Positions 41,983 through 50,996 are shown, numbered from the stretch's first letter. The stretch: DNA of 64,000 nucleotides from Kibdelosporangium sp. MJ126-NF4 (GCF_000826545.1 NZ_CDME01000015.1:956695-1020694); one strand, 5' to 3'. The notes: generated from the sequence alone by a model not told the origin. Translations and numbers: made by a program.

Positions 41983-44900
41983 CGTCATCGGCAGGCTCGT
42001 CGACGGCCTGCGAGCAGCCGCACCGGACCTCGACGCAGGCCAGATCGCCGACGCGCTCTGGCTGGCGGCAACGGGTTCGCTGTCGTACCGCGGCCTCCCC
42101 ATGGGCAGCGGACCCGACTGGTCGAGCGGGGAGTGGAGATCAGGAGAGAGGTCCCAGCGACGGCAACGGGCAACGGCCACATCGCCGGAGTCACGAACCG
42201 ACCAACTCTTCGACGGCAACCTGGCAGATGAAGGCCGACCGGCGAGCCGCACCGGCCTTCCGCAGCCACGCGCGCTGACCGCCCCGCTGGAACTGGCGCG
42301 GTCGTTGAAGGCGTTCGGCCGCAAGTGGCAGACCGGCCGGAAACAGGAGATCGACCTCGACGCGACCGAACAGAACTACGCCAGGACACGGCACCTGACG
42401 CCGATCTTCCGCCGCGCACCGGAGCGGTGGTTCGACGTGACGATCATCGTGGACGACTCGCCGTCGATGGCCATCTGGCACGACACCGTCACAGAACTCG
42501 CCGCACTGCTGCGTCAACTCGGCGTGTTCCGGTCGGTCCGGACGTGGTCCGTCGCGCTGTCCGGTGACTCGGTAGAACTACGCAACGCTGCCGGGCACCT
42601 CGCCCCACCGATGCAGCTGCGGTCGTCGACCGGCCGGGGCCTGCTGCTGGTGGTCTCGGACTTCCTCGCCGACGCGTGGTCCCGGCAGGCGGTGTGGCGG
42701 ACGTTGTGGGAGTGGTCCGGGTCGACACCGACGACGTTGGTGAATCCATTGCCCACCAGCGTATGGCGACGCACCGGGCTGGACATGCCCGCGGTGCGGG
42801 CAACCGGGGGCACGATCGGCGGCCCGAACTCGACATTGCGGTACCGGATGCCGTGGGACCTCCGCCTGCTGGAGAAGTGGCGGCCACTGCCGGTCATCGG
42901 GTTGACACCGTATTCGACGCGATGCTGGGCGAACGCCGTGATGCGAGCGGATCCGCACGGCGTGGACGCCGTTCTGGTGCCACCCGCGGGACGCCTCGAC
43001 GACCGCGCCGACGAATCGGCGCCCACCGACGAGGAACTGCTGGAGACGTTCCGGCGAGTGGCTTCCGACTCGGCGTTCCGACTCGCGGTGCTCAGTTCCC
43101 CGCACACCCCGGTCAGCCTGCCGATGCTCCGCCTCCTGCAGGACCAGTTCGTCCCTGGTGGCGCCACCGGTGACATCGGGGAAATTCTCGCCGTCGGCGT
43201 GGCTGTTGCCGTGCACGACAACGGAACTACGGCACTGCACTTCAGGGACGGTGTCCAGAAGCACTTGCAGGCGTTGCTCACAGCGCCGGAGGCATGGCGT
43301 GTCTACGAGGCACTGAGTGCGTACGTCACGCAACACGCGAGCTCTTCAGGGGAGTTCTTCGTCGCCACACCGGACCCCACTGGCGACACCGTGCTCTCCG
43401 CCGACGCGCATTCCTTCGCCGAAGCGTCCCAGGACACATTGCGGCTGCTCGGCTTGCTGAAACCGCGGCCCATCGCAGCTCCCCTCCCTGTTCCCGACGC
43501 CCAACAGACCATCACCGAATCGGTCGAACGCGACGCCGACGTTCACGTCCCTGTTCCCCTGCCACCGGCCGAGCCAGCCAGCCAGACGTACAGCACAGGT
43601 GACAACGGAGTTCTTTGGCCATTGGTACGCGCACTGAGGCGGGTGGACTGCATGAACGACCTGTCCAGTCGAAACCTCGTGATCAGAATTGTCAGCGACG
43701 AACTTGGCAGCCCGCTGTCCGTCGACGAGTACCCTCAGACAACCACACACCTCTTCAGCATTGTCAACACATGCCGCCAGCGCCCGAACGGCTTGTCCAC
43801 CCTCCTCGCTGTACTCGAACAGCTGGAGCCGGGGTCGGCGGCGATGATCGAGGTACGACGCGTGGTCACGGAGATGATCTTCTACGACACCATCTCACCG
43901 GAGGACCGCAGGCAACTGTTTACATTGCTCGCCGGTGTCGTCATTCCCGACATCGGCGACGTGTACCGCTTGGTCGCAGGCGAAGCAGCCCTTGATCTGC
44001 CCGAGCACACAACATACCAGGAGCTGTTCCGAGCACTCGAAACGCTCAACTCCGCGAGCAGCGGAATTCCCAAACCGGTCGTGTTCGTCGAGCACCTGGC
44101 GAACAGAGTCCGGCTGGACCTGGCCCTCGAGTTGCGCCGCTGGGTCAGCGTTCAGATCGGAAAGCTGGGCCTGGACACCGAACTCGTCCAACTCCGCGAA
44201 CAGCTCGCGTTGACACAGGGAATCTCAAAACCACGGCACCGCGCGGACGCGTACCTCGTGTTCCAGATCGAGCGGACCGGTCCCGGCGAAGAGGGTTTCC
44301 GCATCGCTTTGTGGCGACAGCTGGACATCTCCGACGGCTGGCATCCGGAACGCACACCGGACATCCACGCGGCCACCTTGGCGGAGTTGAAGGTCCGGGT
44401 CGCCGATATCATCGAGAGCACGGAATCCGAGTGGGCCCAGTTCGAACCGAGCATCAGACTGGAGTTCATGCTCGCGACCGAACTGCTCAACCTGGACGTC
44501 GACCAGTGGGCCTGGGAGGTCGAATCACGGTTCCCCGAACCGATGGGATGCCGGTTCATCGTCAACATCAGGTCGCTGGAGCGGATGAAGGCGAGGAAGT
44601 GGCACCGGGCGTGGTACGTCCGCTGGAAGGAGCTCAAGACCCAGGTGTTGGCCAGCGAGATGGTGCCACCGGAGTCGACCTTCCTGTCCAGATCCAACAG
44701 CCACCAATCCCTTCGAAAACTGGCTGCCCAGCTGGAACGAAGCCCCGCTCTGGTGGCACTGGTCCTAAGCGCACCGCCGACCGGGACCACGCACGCCGAC
44801 GAGATCTCCATCGCCCTGCGCGCCGGGATTCCGCTCGTCATCTGGCACCGCGGGGGCGATCAGTCGGAGGAGTTCCTTTCGACCGTCCAGGATCTGCTGC

Positions 44901-45070
44901 ACGACACCAGCTCGCGCCACATTTTGGACCGCGTCCGCATGATCAGGGCGGACGCGTACGGCCTCGGGCCCGACCACGTCGGCGCCAACCTGGCAGTCAT
45001 GTGGGACGATCCGGAAAGAAGGCTGATCCCCGAAGGAAATCTCAGCCATCTGGCGGCAAACGACTACTAG
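41975..45070 (+). CDS. SAV_2336-family vWA-like protein with effector-associated and VMAP-type C-terminal domains
   Basis: A 1031-residue protein. About 100-460 matches the SAV_2336 N-terminal domain: LDLDATEQNYARTRHLTPIFRRAPERW, vWA-like MIDAS DxSxS (D160, S162, S164 in VDDSPSM), and SVWRRTGLDMP. About 543-635 resembles effector-associated domain 2 (LVRALRRVDCMND, CRQRPNGLSTLLAVLEQLEPG). About 770-1031 resembles VMAP-C (WAWEVESRFPEPMGCRF, RSLERMKARKWH, GIPLVIWHRGG). It is the probable sensor or scaffold linking the MoxR ATPase to effectors. GTG 41975 overlaps the MoxR stop by 8 bases; the last 4 bases overlap the convergent gene. Confidence 0.85.
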   Translation: MSDVIGRLVDGLRAAAPDLDAGQIADALWLAATGSLSYRGLPMGSGPDWSSGEWRSGERSQRRQRATATSPESRTDQLFDGNLADEGRPASRTGLPQPRALTAPLELARSLKAFGRKWQTGRKQEIDLDATEQNYARTRHLTPIFRRAPERWFDVTIIVDDSPSMAIWHDTVTELAALLRQLGVFRSVRTWSVALSGDSVELRNAAGHLAPPMQLRSSTGRGLLLVVSDFLADAWSRQAVWRTLWEWSGSTPTTLVNPLPTSVWRRTGLDMPAVRATGGTIGGPNSTLRYRMPWDLRLLEKWRPLPVIGLTPYSTRCWANAVMRADPHGVDAVLVPPAGRLDDRADESAPTDEELLETFRRVASDSAFRLAVLSSPHTPVSLPMLRLLQDQFVPGGATGDIGEILAVGVAVAVHDNGTTALHFRDGVQKHLQALLTAPEAWRVYEALSAYVTQHASSSGEFFVATPDPTGDTVLSADAHSFAEASQDTLRLLGLLKPRPIAAPLPVPDAQQTITESVERDADVHVPVPLPPAEPASQTYSTGDNGVLWPLVRALRRVDCMNDLSSRNLVIRIVSDELGSPLSVDEYPQTTTHLFSIVNTCRQRPNGLSTLLAVLEQLEPGSAAMIEVRRVVTEMIFYDTISPEDRRQLFTLLAGVVIPDIGDVYRLVAGEAALDLPEHTTYQELFRALETLNSASSGIPKPVVFVEHLANRVRLDLALELRRWVSVQIGKLGLDTELVQLREQLALTQGISKPRHRADAYLVFQIERTGPGEEGFRIALWRQLDISDGWHPERTPDIHAATLAELKVRVADIIESTESEWAQFEPSIRLEFMLATELLNLDVDQWAWEVESRFPEPMGCRFIVNIRSLERMKARKWHRAWYVRWKELKTQVLASEMVPPESTFLSRSNSHQSLRKLAAQLERSPALVALVLSAPPTGTTHADEISIALRAGIPLVIWHRGGDQSEEFLSTVQDLLHDTSSRHILDRVRMIRADAYGLGPDHVGANLAVMWDDPERRLIPEGNLSHLAANDY

Positions 45071-45804
45071 GCCGCATAGTTGCGGAGCAGTCGGAGCGCG
45101 GTGGCCGCGTGCGGGCCGGACGCCGTGAGGCCGGTGTTCTCCGGGGCCAGCCGTCGCGCGCCTACGCGGCAGAACTCCCCCGCCGAACCTGTGATGACCG
45201 AGTCGGCGTCCTCAGGGCCGAACACCCACGCTTCGCCGCTGGGACCGGTGAGTTCGACGCGGATCGGCACCGGTTCGCTATCGGCGAGGCGGAACGCGTA
45301 CGGCAAGGTGCGATAGCCAAGGCGAGCGATGTGCCGCAGCCGAGCCGTGTCCGGGTACGGAATGGCCAATGGCTCGGTGATGTCCAGGGCGTGCGCCCAG
45401 TGTTCGGCCAGGCGTGTTGTGGCCAGGGTCGCGGGGCGTAGCGGCGCCGCCACCCACACCGTCGCGCGGCGGGGATCGGCTGCGCGCAGAGCTTTCACCG
45501 ACGCCTTGCGGGCGGCCTGCCAGCGCGGGAACACCACCTCCCACCCAGCGCGTTCGGCGGCCACCTGTCGATCCACGGCCTCGTCCACGCCCAGCCCGAC
45601 ACGGGCCGTGGCGAACTCGCCGAGTTGCGCCGCCCCTGTCAACGAGACGACCGCCAGTTCCTCAGACTGGGCCAGGTGCAGCAGCACGTCGACGTTCGTC
45701 CAGCCGATCGCACCGGAGGGCCGGTTCCAGTCTTGCTCGGACAACCCTGCGAAGAGGGCGTCCAACCGCTCGTACTCGGTCTCCAGGTCGTCGAAAATCT
45801 CCAT
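45067..45804 (-). CDS. DinB-fold metal-binding protein (TIGR03084/mycothiol maleylpyruvate isomerase family)
   Basis: A 245-residue protein with the N-terminal signature LFAGLSEQDWNRPSGAIGWTNVDVLLHLAQSEELA (metal His in LLHLA) and further His in LAEHWAHALDI. The C-terminal half has the wHTH/MDMPI-type domain (VRIELTGPSGEAWVFGPEDADSVI-like sequence) seen in actinobacterial mycothiol-dependent enzymes. The start is ATG 45804; an ATG 8 codons upstream lacks support. Its TAG stop overlaps the vWA stop head-on. The substrate is unknown. Confidence 0.8.
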   Translation of the reverse strand: MEIFDDLETEYERLDALFAGLSEQDWNRPSGAIGWTNVDVLLHLAQSEELAVVSLTGAAQLGEFATARVGLGVDEAVDRQVAAERAGWEVVFPRWQAARKASVKALRAADPRRATVWVAAPLRPATLATTRLAEHWAHALDITEPLAIPYPDTARLRHIARLGYRTLPYAFRLADSEPVPIRVELTGPSGEAWVFGPEDADSVITGSAGEFCRVGARRLAPENTGLTASGPHAATALRLLRNYAA

Positions 45805-45984
45805 GTTCGACAATATCGCGGCGGGCATCAGCGGAGGGGGCAACCGTCTCATCCGAGCCAGCCGATTCCGTGAAGGTGGTGCCGGGGTCGCGGGTTATGG
45901 CCCTGCAGGGTAGCCAGAACCTCGCGTTCACCGGTCACTCCTGTATCCGCACCCCCGCCACCACCCCGTCACGGAGTCACTCGA

Positions 45985-47283
45985 CTACTGCTGCCGGAGC
46001 CAGGTCAGCGACTGGGCTCGGACAAGGTTGACCAGGTCACCTTGTTGCAGTCCGAAGTCCACCATGTGCAGGCCGGAGCTCGACGTCGGCGCCGAGGCGG
46101 GGAACCAGGTGGTACCTCCGGTGACCTGCACCCAGCTGGCGCTTCCGCTCGCGTCCTGCTGGTACCTGCACTGCCCCTGAACCTCCCCGGTGACACGCTT
46201 GAATCCGGTCGGATCGGTGGGCAGGCGGTAGTCTCCGAGCGAAGGGCGAAGCGTGCCCGCGGGATTCTGCGCAGTGCCGTTGAGCAGCTGTTTTGTCGGC
46301 AGGTACATGTCCAGGTTCTCCTTGCCGTCCCAAGGGTTCCCCTTGACCAACGCGGCCGGGTTGACACAGGCGATCTTGTGCCCGGCGGCGGTTGACCGGC
46401 TGAACATGCTGCGTGGCCCCGGCGGCTGGCCGTTGGGCGGGTTGTAGCTGGAGTAGTGCACCACGCAACCGGTCGGCATCGGGGTCGCCGGTGTCTGCCT
46501 CTCGCACACCGGGATGTACTGGAAGGTCGACGCCGGATCGGCGCCGCCGCCCGCCGGTTTGTCGAGCGGAACCTGGACGATGCCACCGGGCACGATCGCC
46601 GACACCAGGTGAGCCCGTACGTCGGGCTTGGTGTCGATGTGCTGCTGCATCATCTTGGTCAAGTCGATACTGCCCTGCGAATGTCCGATCAGGACAACTC
46701 CGCGCCGCTTGCCCGTCGCCGGGTCGGTGTTGTAGTTGTCCCAGTAGTACTGCCAAGCCTGCACCACGTCACCCAGGCCGGTGGCCATGTCGGTGCCGGG
46801 CTTGAACAGTTCGGACAGCGAGGCCTGGCGGTAGAGCGGCACGAACATCCGGCAGGCGCCGGTGAACCGGGCCACCTGTTCGAGGGTGACAGCCATGTGC
46901 TGTTCCATCACCACCGGCGGCACGGAGCCCACCCGCGGGTTCGGGTTCGGCACCTGGTCGACCGTGGGATAGGCGTAGAAACAGTCCACAGTGGATGATT
47001 TTGGCGGCGCGAACGGCTCGACGGTGTTCGCATGGGTGGCGTCCAGCGTCTCGGTGAGACCGTTCGGGTAGCTCATCCGGAACCGCCCGTCGGGATGGAC
47101 GGTCTGCGGATCACCGGACTGGTTCTGGTTGCAGGGGTTGGCAGCGAGTCCCGGCCTGCACAACCACACCGGGCTGGCGAGCGGAGACGTTGCGGGAGCG
47201 GGCATCGCCGTCGCTCCTGGCGCGACCGAACCGATCAGCGCCAGTGGCAGGACTGCGGACAAAATTGGTTTATACCATTTCAT
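45985..47283 (-). CDS. secreted DUF3089 lipase-like alpha/beta hydrolase
   Basis: A 432-residue secreted protein. The signal peptide (WYKPILSAVLPLALIGSVAPGATA) is followed by a mature domain with VDCFYAYPTVD, the nucleophile motif GHSQGS, and the DUF3089 pattern ARFTGACRMFVPLYRQAS. Cysteines are frequent, consistent with export. The family is annotated as lipase-like in mycobacteria and relatives, with substrates unclear. ATG 47283 starts the signal peptide; a longer frame to 47331 adds a non-signal-like extension. The flanking gaps of 180 bases on each side show no obvious element. Confidence 0.8.
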   Translation of the reverse strand: MKWYKPILSAVLPLALIGSVAPGATAMPAPATSPLASPVWLCRPGLAANPCNQNQSGDPQTVHPDGRFRMSYPNGLTETLDATHANTVEPFAPPKSSTVDCFYAYPTVDQVPNPNPRVGSVPPVVMEQHMAVTLEQVARFTGACRMFVPLYRQASLSELFKPGTDMATGLGDVVQAWQYYWDNYNTDPATGKRRGVVLIGHSQGSIDLTKMMQQHIDTKPDVRAHLVSAIVPGGIVQVPLDKPAGGGADPASTFQYIPVCERQTPATPMPTGCVVHYSSYNPPNGQPPGPRSMFSRSTAAGHKIACVNPAALVKGNPWDGKENLDMYLPTKQLLNGTAQNPAGTLRPSLGDYRLPTDPTGFKRVTGEVQGQCRYQQDASGSASWVQVTGGTTWFPASAPTSSSGLHMVDFGLQQGDLVNLVRAQSLTWLRQQ

Positions 47284-47464
47284 AAACCCGGAGTGTGACA
47301 CGAAACATCGCACACGGTAAGGGGTTGTCACCGAGTGACATGGTATATCGCCCGGCGTTCAGTCCCTCGGCCCACACCTCACCGCGATTCGGAGTACGGG
47401 CTGCTGATCCGTAGGACGTTGCGATCGCTCCACGTTGCACGGACCGCAGCGCTGCCGAACAGTC

Positions 47465-48031
47465 CTAAACGGACTCGGAAACCACCACGGCGACGGTGTC
47501 CGGCTCGAGCGCCTGGAACGTGTGCGGGACGTCCGCCGGATAGCCGACATAGTCTCCGGGACCGATCTCCACGGGGTTGCCCTGCACACCGGCGAGCGCA
47601 CGGCCCGCGCTCAGCACGATGTGCTCGTAGGTACCCGCCCGGTGCGGAGCGGAGTCGTGCGCCGCGCCCGGCTGCGCGGTGACGATGTAGAGATCGCGGC
47701 GGGCGTTCGGCGGGCAGGCCGACAGGACCTTGGCGATGTAGCTCGAGTGTTCGGCGGCGATGACCGGGCCTTCGCCCGCCCTGATCACGTGCACCTTCGG
47801 CTCCGGAGGCTCGACCAGTTGCGCGAAGGTCACGTCCAGTGCCACGCACAGCGCCCACAGCGTTTCCACACTGGGATTCCCGGTTCCCGACTCCAACTGC
47901 GACAGTGTCGACTTGGCCACTCCCGCCCGGCGGGCCAACTCCGCGAGGGACAGGCCGACGCGGCGGCGTTCCCGTTGCAAGGACGTCGCGATCACTGAGA
48001 TCACCGAGAGTTGCGCTGGGTGCTGCGCCAT
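47465..48031 (-). CDS. XRE-family regulator with C-terminal cupin domain
   Basis: A 188-residue one-component regulator. The HTH lies at about residues 14-70 (LQRERRRVGLSLAELARRAGVAKSTLSQLESGTGNPSVETLWALC) and a cupin at about 110-185 (HRAGTYEHIVLSAGRALAGV, GDYVGYPADVPHTFQAL). Such regulators often control amino-acid export or catabolism. It is divergent from azlC with a 67-base spacer, so azlCD is the likely target. ATG 48031 has GGAG six bases upstream; ATG 48043 is an alternative. Confidence 0.88.
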   Translation of the reverse strand: MAQHPAQLSVISVIATSLQRERRRVGLSLAELARRAGVAKSTLSQLESGTGNPSVETLWALCVALDVTFAQLVEPPEPKVHVIRAGEGPVIAAEHSSYIAKVLSACPPNARRDLYIVTAQPGAAHDSAPHRAGTYEHIVLSAGRALAGVQGNPVEIGPGDYVGYPADVPHTFQALEPDTVAVVVSESV

Positions 48032-48098
48032 CGTTCGCTCCATCGGTACGTGCGTTCGCCTTGACAAACGATCGGTCGAGTGTTCAGCATAGCGGTCG

Positions 48099-48794
48099 AT
48101 GCGTTCGTTATGGAGAACCCTGGATCGAGAACTGGCGCGGGACATCGCGCTGGTCTGCGTGGCCTGCGCTGTCGTCGGTGCGTCGTTCGGCGCCATCACC
48201 GTCAGCTCTGGCCTGCCCTTATGGCTGCCGACACTGATGTCGGTGGCGGTGTTCGCTGGTGCCTCCCAGTTCATGTTCGTGGCGATCATCGCCTCGGGTG
48301 GCAGCCTCGTCGCCGCGGTGCTCACCGGGCTGCTGGTCAACACCCGGCTGCTCCCACTCGGGTTCGCGGTGGGCGACGTGATCAGTGGGAACTGGCGGCA
48401 ACGGCTGCTCGGCAGCCACATCACCACCGACGAGGTGGCCGCGTTCACGATGTCCCAACAGGATCCGGACAAGCGCCGGGCCGCCTTCTGGGGGTGCGGC
48501 CTCGGCCTGTTCGTCTGCTGGAACACCGGTGTCCTGCTCGGCGTGTTCGGCGGGACGGTCATCAGCGACACCAACGCCTTAGGCCTGGACGCCGCGTTCC
48601 CCGCCGTCCTGCTGGCACTGGTGCTGCCGTCGCTCAAGGACGGGCCGACGCGCCGCGCGGCCGCCGCTGGCGTGGTCATCGCGTTGGTCTCAGCGCCCTT
48701 CGTGGCCGCGGGCGTGCCTGTCCTGCTCGCGCTGGTCGGTGTGCTCGCCAGCCTGGGCGGCGACAAGCTGGCCGCGAAGAAGGTGGCCTCGTGA
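48099..48794 (+). CDS. azlC: AzlC-type branched-chain amino acid exporter, large subunit
   Basis: A 231-residue membrane protein with five to seven hydrophobic segments. It has the AzlC signature: GASFGAITVSSGLPLWLPTLMSVAVFAGASQFMFVAII, then LTGLLVNTRLLPLGFAVG. AzlCD pairs export branched-chain amino acids or analogues. The start ATG 48099 lies close to a TTGACA at 48061-48066 and may be nearly leaderless. It is coupled to azlD. Confidence 0.88.
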   Translation: MRSLWRTLDRELARDIALVCVACAVVGASFGAITVSSGLPLWLPTLMSVAVFAGASQFMFVAIIASGGSLVAAVLTGLLVNTRLLPLGFAVGDVISGNWRQRLLGSHITTDEVAAFTMSQQDPDKRRAAFWGCGLGLFVCWNTGVLLGVFGGTVISDTNALGLDAAFPAVLLALVLPSLKDGPTRRAAAAGVVIALVSAPFVAAGVPVLLALVGVLASLGGDKLAAKKVAS

Positions 48795-49102
48795 TGCTCG
48801 TTCTCGGCGTGCTCGTGCTTGGCGCGGGCACGTTCGCCTTCCGGCTCGCCGGTCCGACGCTGCGGGCGCGGGTCGAGATCTCGCCTCGGGTCGAGAAGCT
48901 GATGCTGGTGAGCGTCGCCGTGCTGTTCGCGGCGCTCGTGGCCACCTCGTCGCTGATCGAGAACCAGGCGTTCGCCGGGTACGCGCGTCCCGCCGGTGTT
49001 CTCGTCGGCGGAGTACTGGCGTGGCGCAGGGCACCGTTCGTCGTGGTCGTCCTCGCCGCCGCCGGGACAGCGGCGCTGCTGCGGCTGATCGGGGTCCCCT
49101 GA
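48794..49102 (+). CDS. azlD: AzlD-type branched-chain amino acid exporter, small subunit
   Basis: A 102-residue protein with four hydrophobic segments (LVLGVLVLGAGTFAFRLAGP, VEKLMLVSVAVLFAALVATS, PAGVLVGGVLAWRRAPFVVVVLAAAGTAALLRLIG), typical of AzlD. ATG 48794 forms a TGATG with the azlC stop; a GTG one codon earlier (48791) is an alternative. It completes the two-component exporter. Confidence 0.87.
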   Translation: MLVLGVLVLGAGTFAFRLAGPTLRARVEISPRVEKLMLVSVAVLFAALVATSSLIENQAFAGYARPAGVLVGGVLAWRRAPFVVVVLAAAGTAALLRLIGVP

Positions 49103-49129
49103 CCGGCACCCCCTTGACTTGATCACAGA

Positions 49130-49163
49130 CTTGAAAGGACACTTTCGAAAGAGTCCTTTCAAG
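49130..49163. promoter_or_regulatory. 34-bp near-perfect palindrome, candidate ArsR operator
   Basis: Outer arms CTTGAAAGGAC (49130-49140) and GTCCTTTCAAG (49153-49163) flank the inner palindrome CTTTCGAAAG (49142-49151). The only mismatch is A:A at 49141/49152. It ends 10 bases before the ArsR start codon, so a bound regulator would block transcription or translation initiation. The nested TTTC/GAAAG blocks suggest two dimers binding side by side. Confidence 0.75.
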
Positions 49164-49173
49164 TGGGGGTGAG

Positions 49174-49761
49174 ATGACCGAACTGCCTGCGCGGATGCGA
49201 GTCCGCGACGCCGAACTGATGCGCGCGCTGGCCCATCCCCTGCGTGCGGAGCTGCTGAACCACCTGATGGCCGTCGGATCGCGCACAGCGAGCGAGTGCG
49301 CGACCGCGGTCGGCTCGACCGCGTCGAACTGCAGCTGGCACCTGCGGCAGTTGGCGAGCTGGGGACTGGTCGAACGCGTGGAGGGCGGCAACAGCCGCGA
49401 CAAACCGTGGCGCGCCACGCAGGTCGGGCTCGACTTCGGTGGCTACAGCCCCGACCCGGCGACACAGACCGCGCAGATCGCCGTGCTGGGCGCGAACGTC
49501 GCGACCGACCAGATCCTCACCCAGCGTTTCGTCGACACGATCGACCTGCTGGAACCGGAATGGCGCGACACGACCGGCATGAACACGTACGCGCTGCGAG
49601 TCACCACGGCCGAACTCGAGGATCTCACCGCCGCCATCGACGCACTGGTCAGGCCATACGTGGCGACGATCAGGACGGACGCGCCGCCGGGCGCCCGACC
49701 GGTGCACGCGAGCTGGCGCGCGTTCCCACGCATCGAGGCGGACGGAAAACCAAGCTCGTGA
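49174..49761 (+). CDS. ArsR-type winged-helix transcriptional regulator
   Basis: A 195-residue regulator. The winged helix lies at about residues 14-85 (LMRALAHPLRAELLNHLMAVGSRTASECATAVGSTASNCSWHLRQLASWGLVERVEGG). A C-terminal effector region of about 110 residues has no obvious metal-binding cysteine cluster, so it may sense a small molecule. A 34-bp palindrome is just upstream. The stop overlaps the GTG start of an MFS pump (GTGA), so regulator and pump are one unit. Confidence 0.88.
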   Translation: MTELPARMRVRDAELMRALAHPLRAELLNHLMAVGSRTASECATAVGSTASNCSWHLRQLASWGLVERVEGGNSRDKPWRATQVGLDFGGYSPDPATQTAQIAVLGANVATDQILTQRFVDTIDLLEPEWRDTTGMNTYALRVTTAELEDLTAAIDALVRPYVATIRTDAPPGARPVHASWRAFPRIEADGKPSS

Positions 49762-50996
49762 ACCGGGCGTTCGCCAGGCTGTGGGGCGCGAGTCTCTTCT
49801 CGGAGATCGCCGAGTGGATGCTGCAGATCGCGTTGCCGGTGTACATCTACCGGGCCACGGGGTCGGCGGGCTCGACAGCGCTGGCGATGGCCGCGGGTGT
49901 GCTGCCGATGATCCTGCTCAGCCCGGTGGCCGGGTTCGTCGCCGACCGGTGGGACCGGGGCCGGACGTTGTGGCTGGTGTGCGCGGGCCAGGCGCTGACC
50001 GCCGTGCCGCTGCTGTTGTCGAGCCAGGTGTGGCTCGTCTACGCGGTCATGGTGACGCAGTCGGCGGCGGCGACCTTGTTCGAGCCCACCAGGTCCGCCC
50101 TGATCCCGCAGATCGTCAGCCGTGGGAAGGTCGCCGCTGCCAACGGGTGGATGGGGTTCAACAGCAGCGGCGCGCGGCTGCTCGGCAGTTCGGCTGGCGG
50201 GATCCTTCTCGCCACCGGCGGCCTGTCCACGGTGGTCCTCAGCTATCTCGGCGCGCTGGCGGTCGCAGCGACCCTGTTGGTACGGCGGTTCGACGTCGCC
50301 GACATACCTGTGGTGCGGGAGCCGATGTGGCGGGCGTGGCTCGACGGGCTGGCGGAGTTCCGCCGCGAGCGGCAGTTGCGGCTGGTCGGCGTGATGCTGG
50401 TGCTCGGCTCGGTGGCGCAGGGCATGTTCCTCGTGCTGTTCGTGGTCTTCGTGACCGGTCCCCTCGGCGGTGGCGAGGCTCAGGTCGGGCTTCTGCGTGG
50501 CGTTCAGGCAGTCGGTGGCCTGGTCGCCGGGGTGGTGATCGGAACGTCGATGCTGCGGCGCCTGGCCCCGCAGGCCATGTGCGGGCTCGGCGGGGCCGGT
50601 GTCGGCGTGCTGACGCTGGCGATCTGGAACATGCCCGGACTGACGACGAACTGGGCCGTCTACTTCGTACTCTTCGCGCTCGTCGGCGTGCCGAGCGTCT
50701 TCGTGATGTCGGGATCCCTGACGGTCCTGCAGACCGCGTGCGGCCCGGAGAAATCCGGACGGATCCTGGCCACGGCCGTGGCGATGATGGCGCTGTGCCA
50801 GACCGTCGGCATGCTGGCGGCCGGTCCGTTGACCGACGCGTGGAGCCTGACAGTGGTGCTGAACCTCCACGCGACCATCATGATTGTCTCAGGGATGCCA
50901 GCGCTGCTAGGCCTTTGGTACGCGCGTCGAGCCGGGCGGCATCGTCGGGTGACAACGTCCGCAGCGACAACGGTACCGGCTTGCCTCGATCGCTAG
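49758..50996 (+). CDS. MFS transporter
   Basis: A 412-residue major facilitator protein with about 12 hydrophobic segments. Motif A-like FVADRWDRGRTLW follows helix 2, and VTQSAAATLFEPTRSALIPQIVSRGKVAAANG is typical of enterobactin/macrolide exporter-type MFS. It starts at GTG 49758 inside the ArsR stop. It is probably a drug or metabolite efflux pump controlled by the ArsR protein. Its last 119 bases lie antisense to the convergent SDR gene, unusual but consistent with both C-terminal sequences. Confidence 0.88.
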   Translation: MNRAFARLWGASLFSEIAEWMLQIALPVYIYRATGSAGSTALAMAAGVLPMILLSPVAGFVADRWDRGRTLWLVCAGQALTAVPLLLSSQVWLVYAVMVTQSAAATLFEPTRSALIPQIVSRGKVAAANGWMGFNSSGARLLGSSAGGILLATGGLSTVVLSYLGALAVAATLLVRRFDVADIPVVREPMWRAWLDGLAEFRRERQLRLVGVMLVLGSVAQGMFLVLFVVFVTGPLGGGEAQVGLLRGVQAVGGLVAGVVIGTSMLRRLAPQAMCGLGGAGVGVLTLAIWNMPGLTTNWAVYFVLFALVGVPSVFVMSGSLTVLQTACGPEKSGRILATAVAMMALCQTVGMLAAGPLTDAWSLTVVLNLHATIMIVSGMPALLGLWYARRAGRHRRVTTSAATTVPACLDR

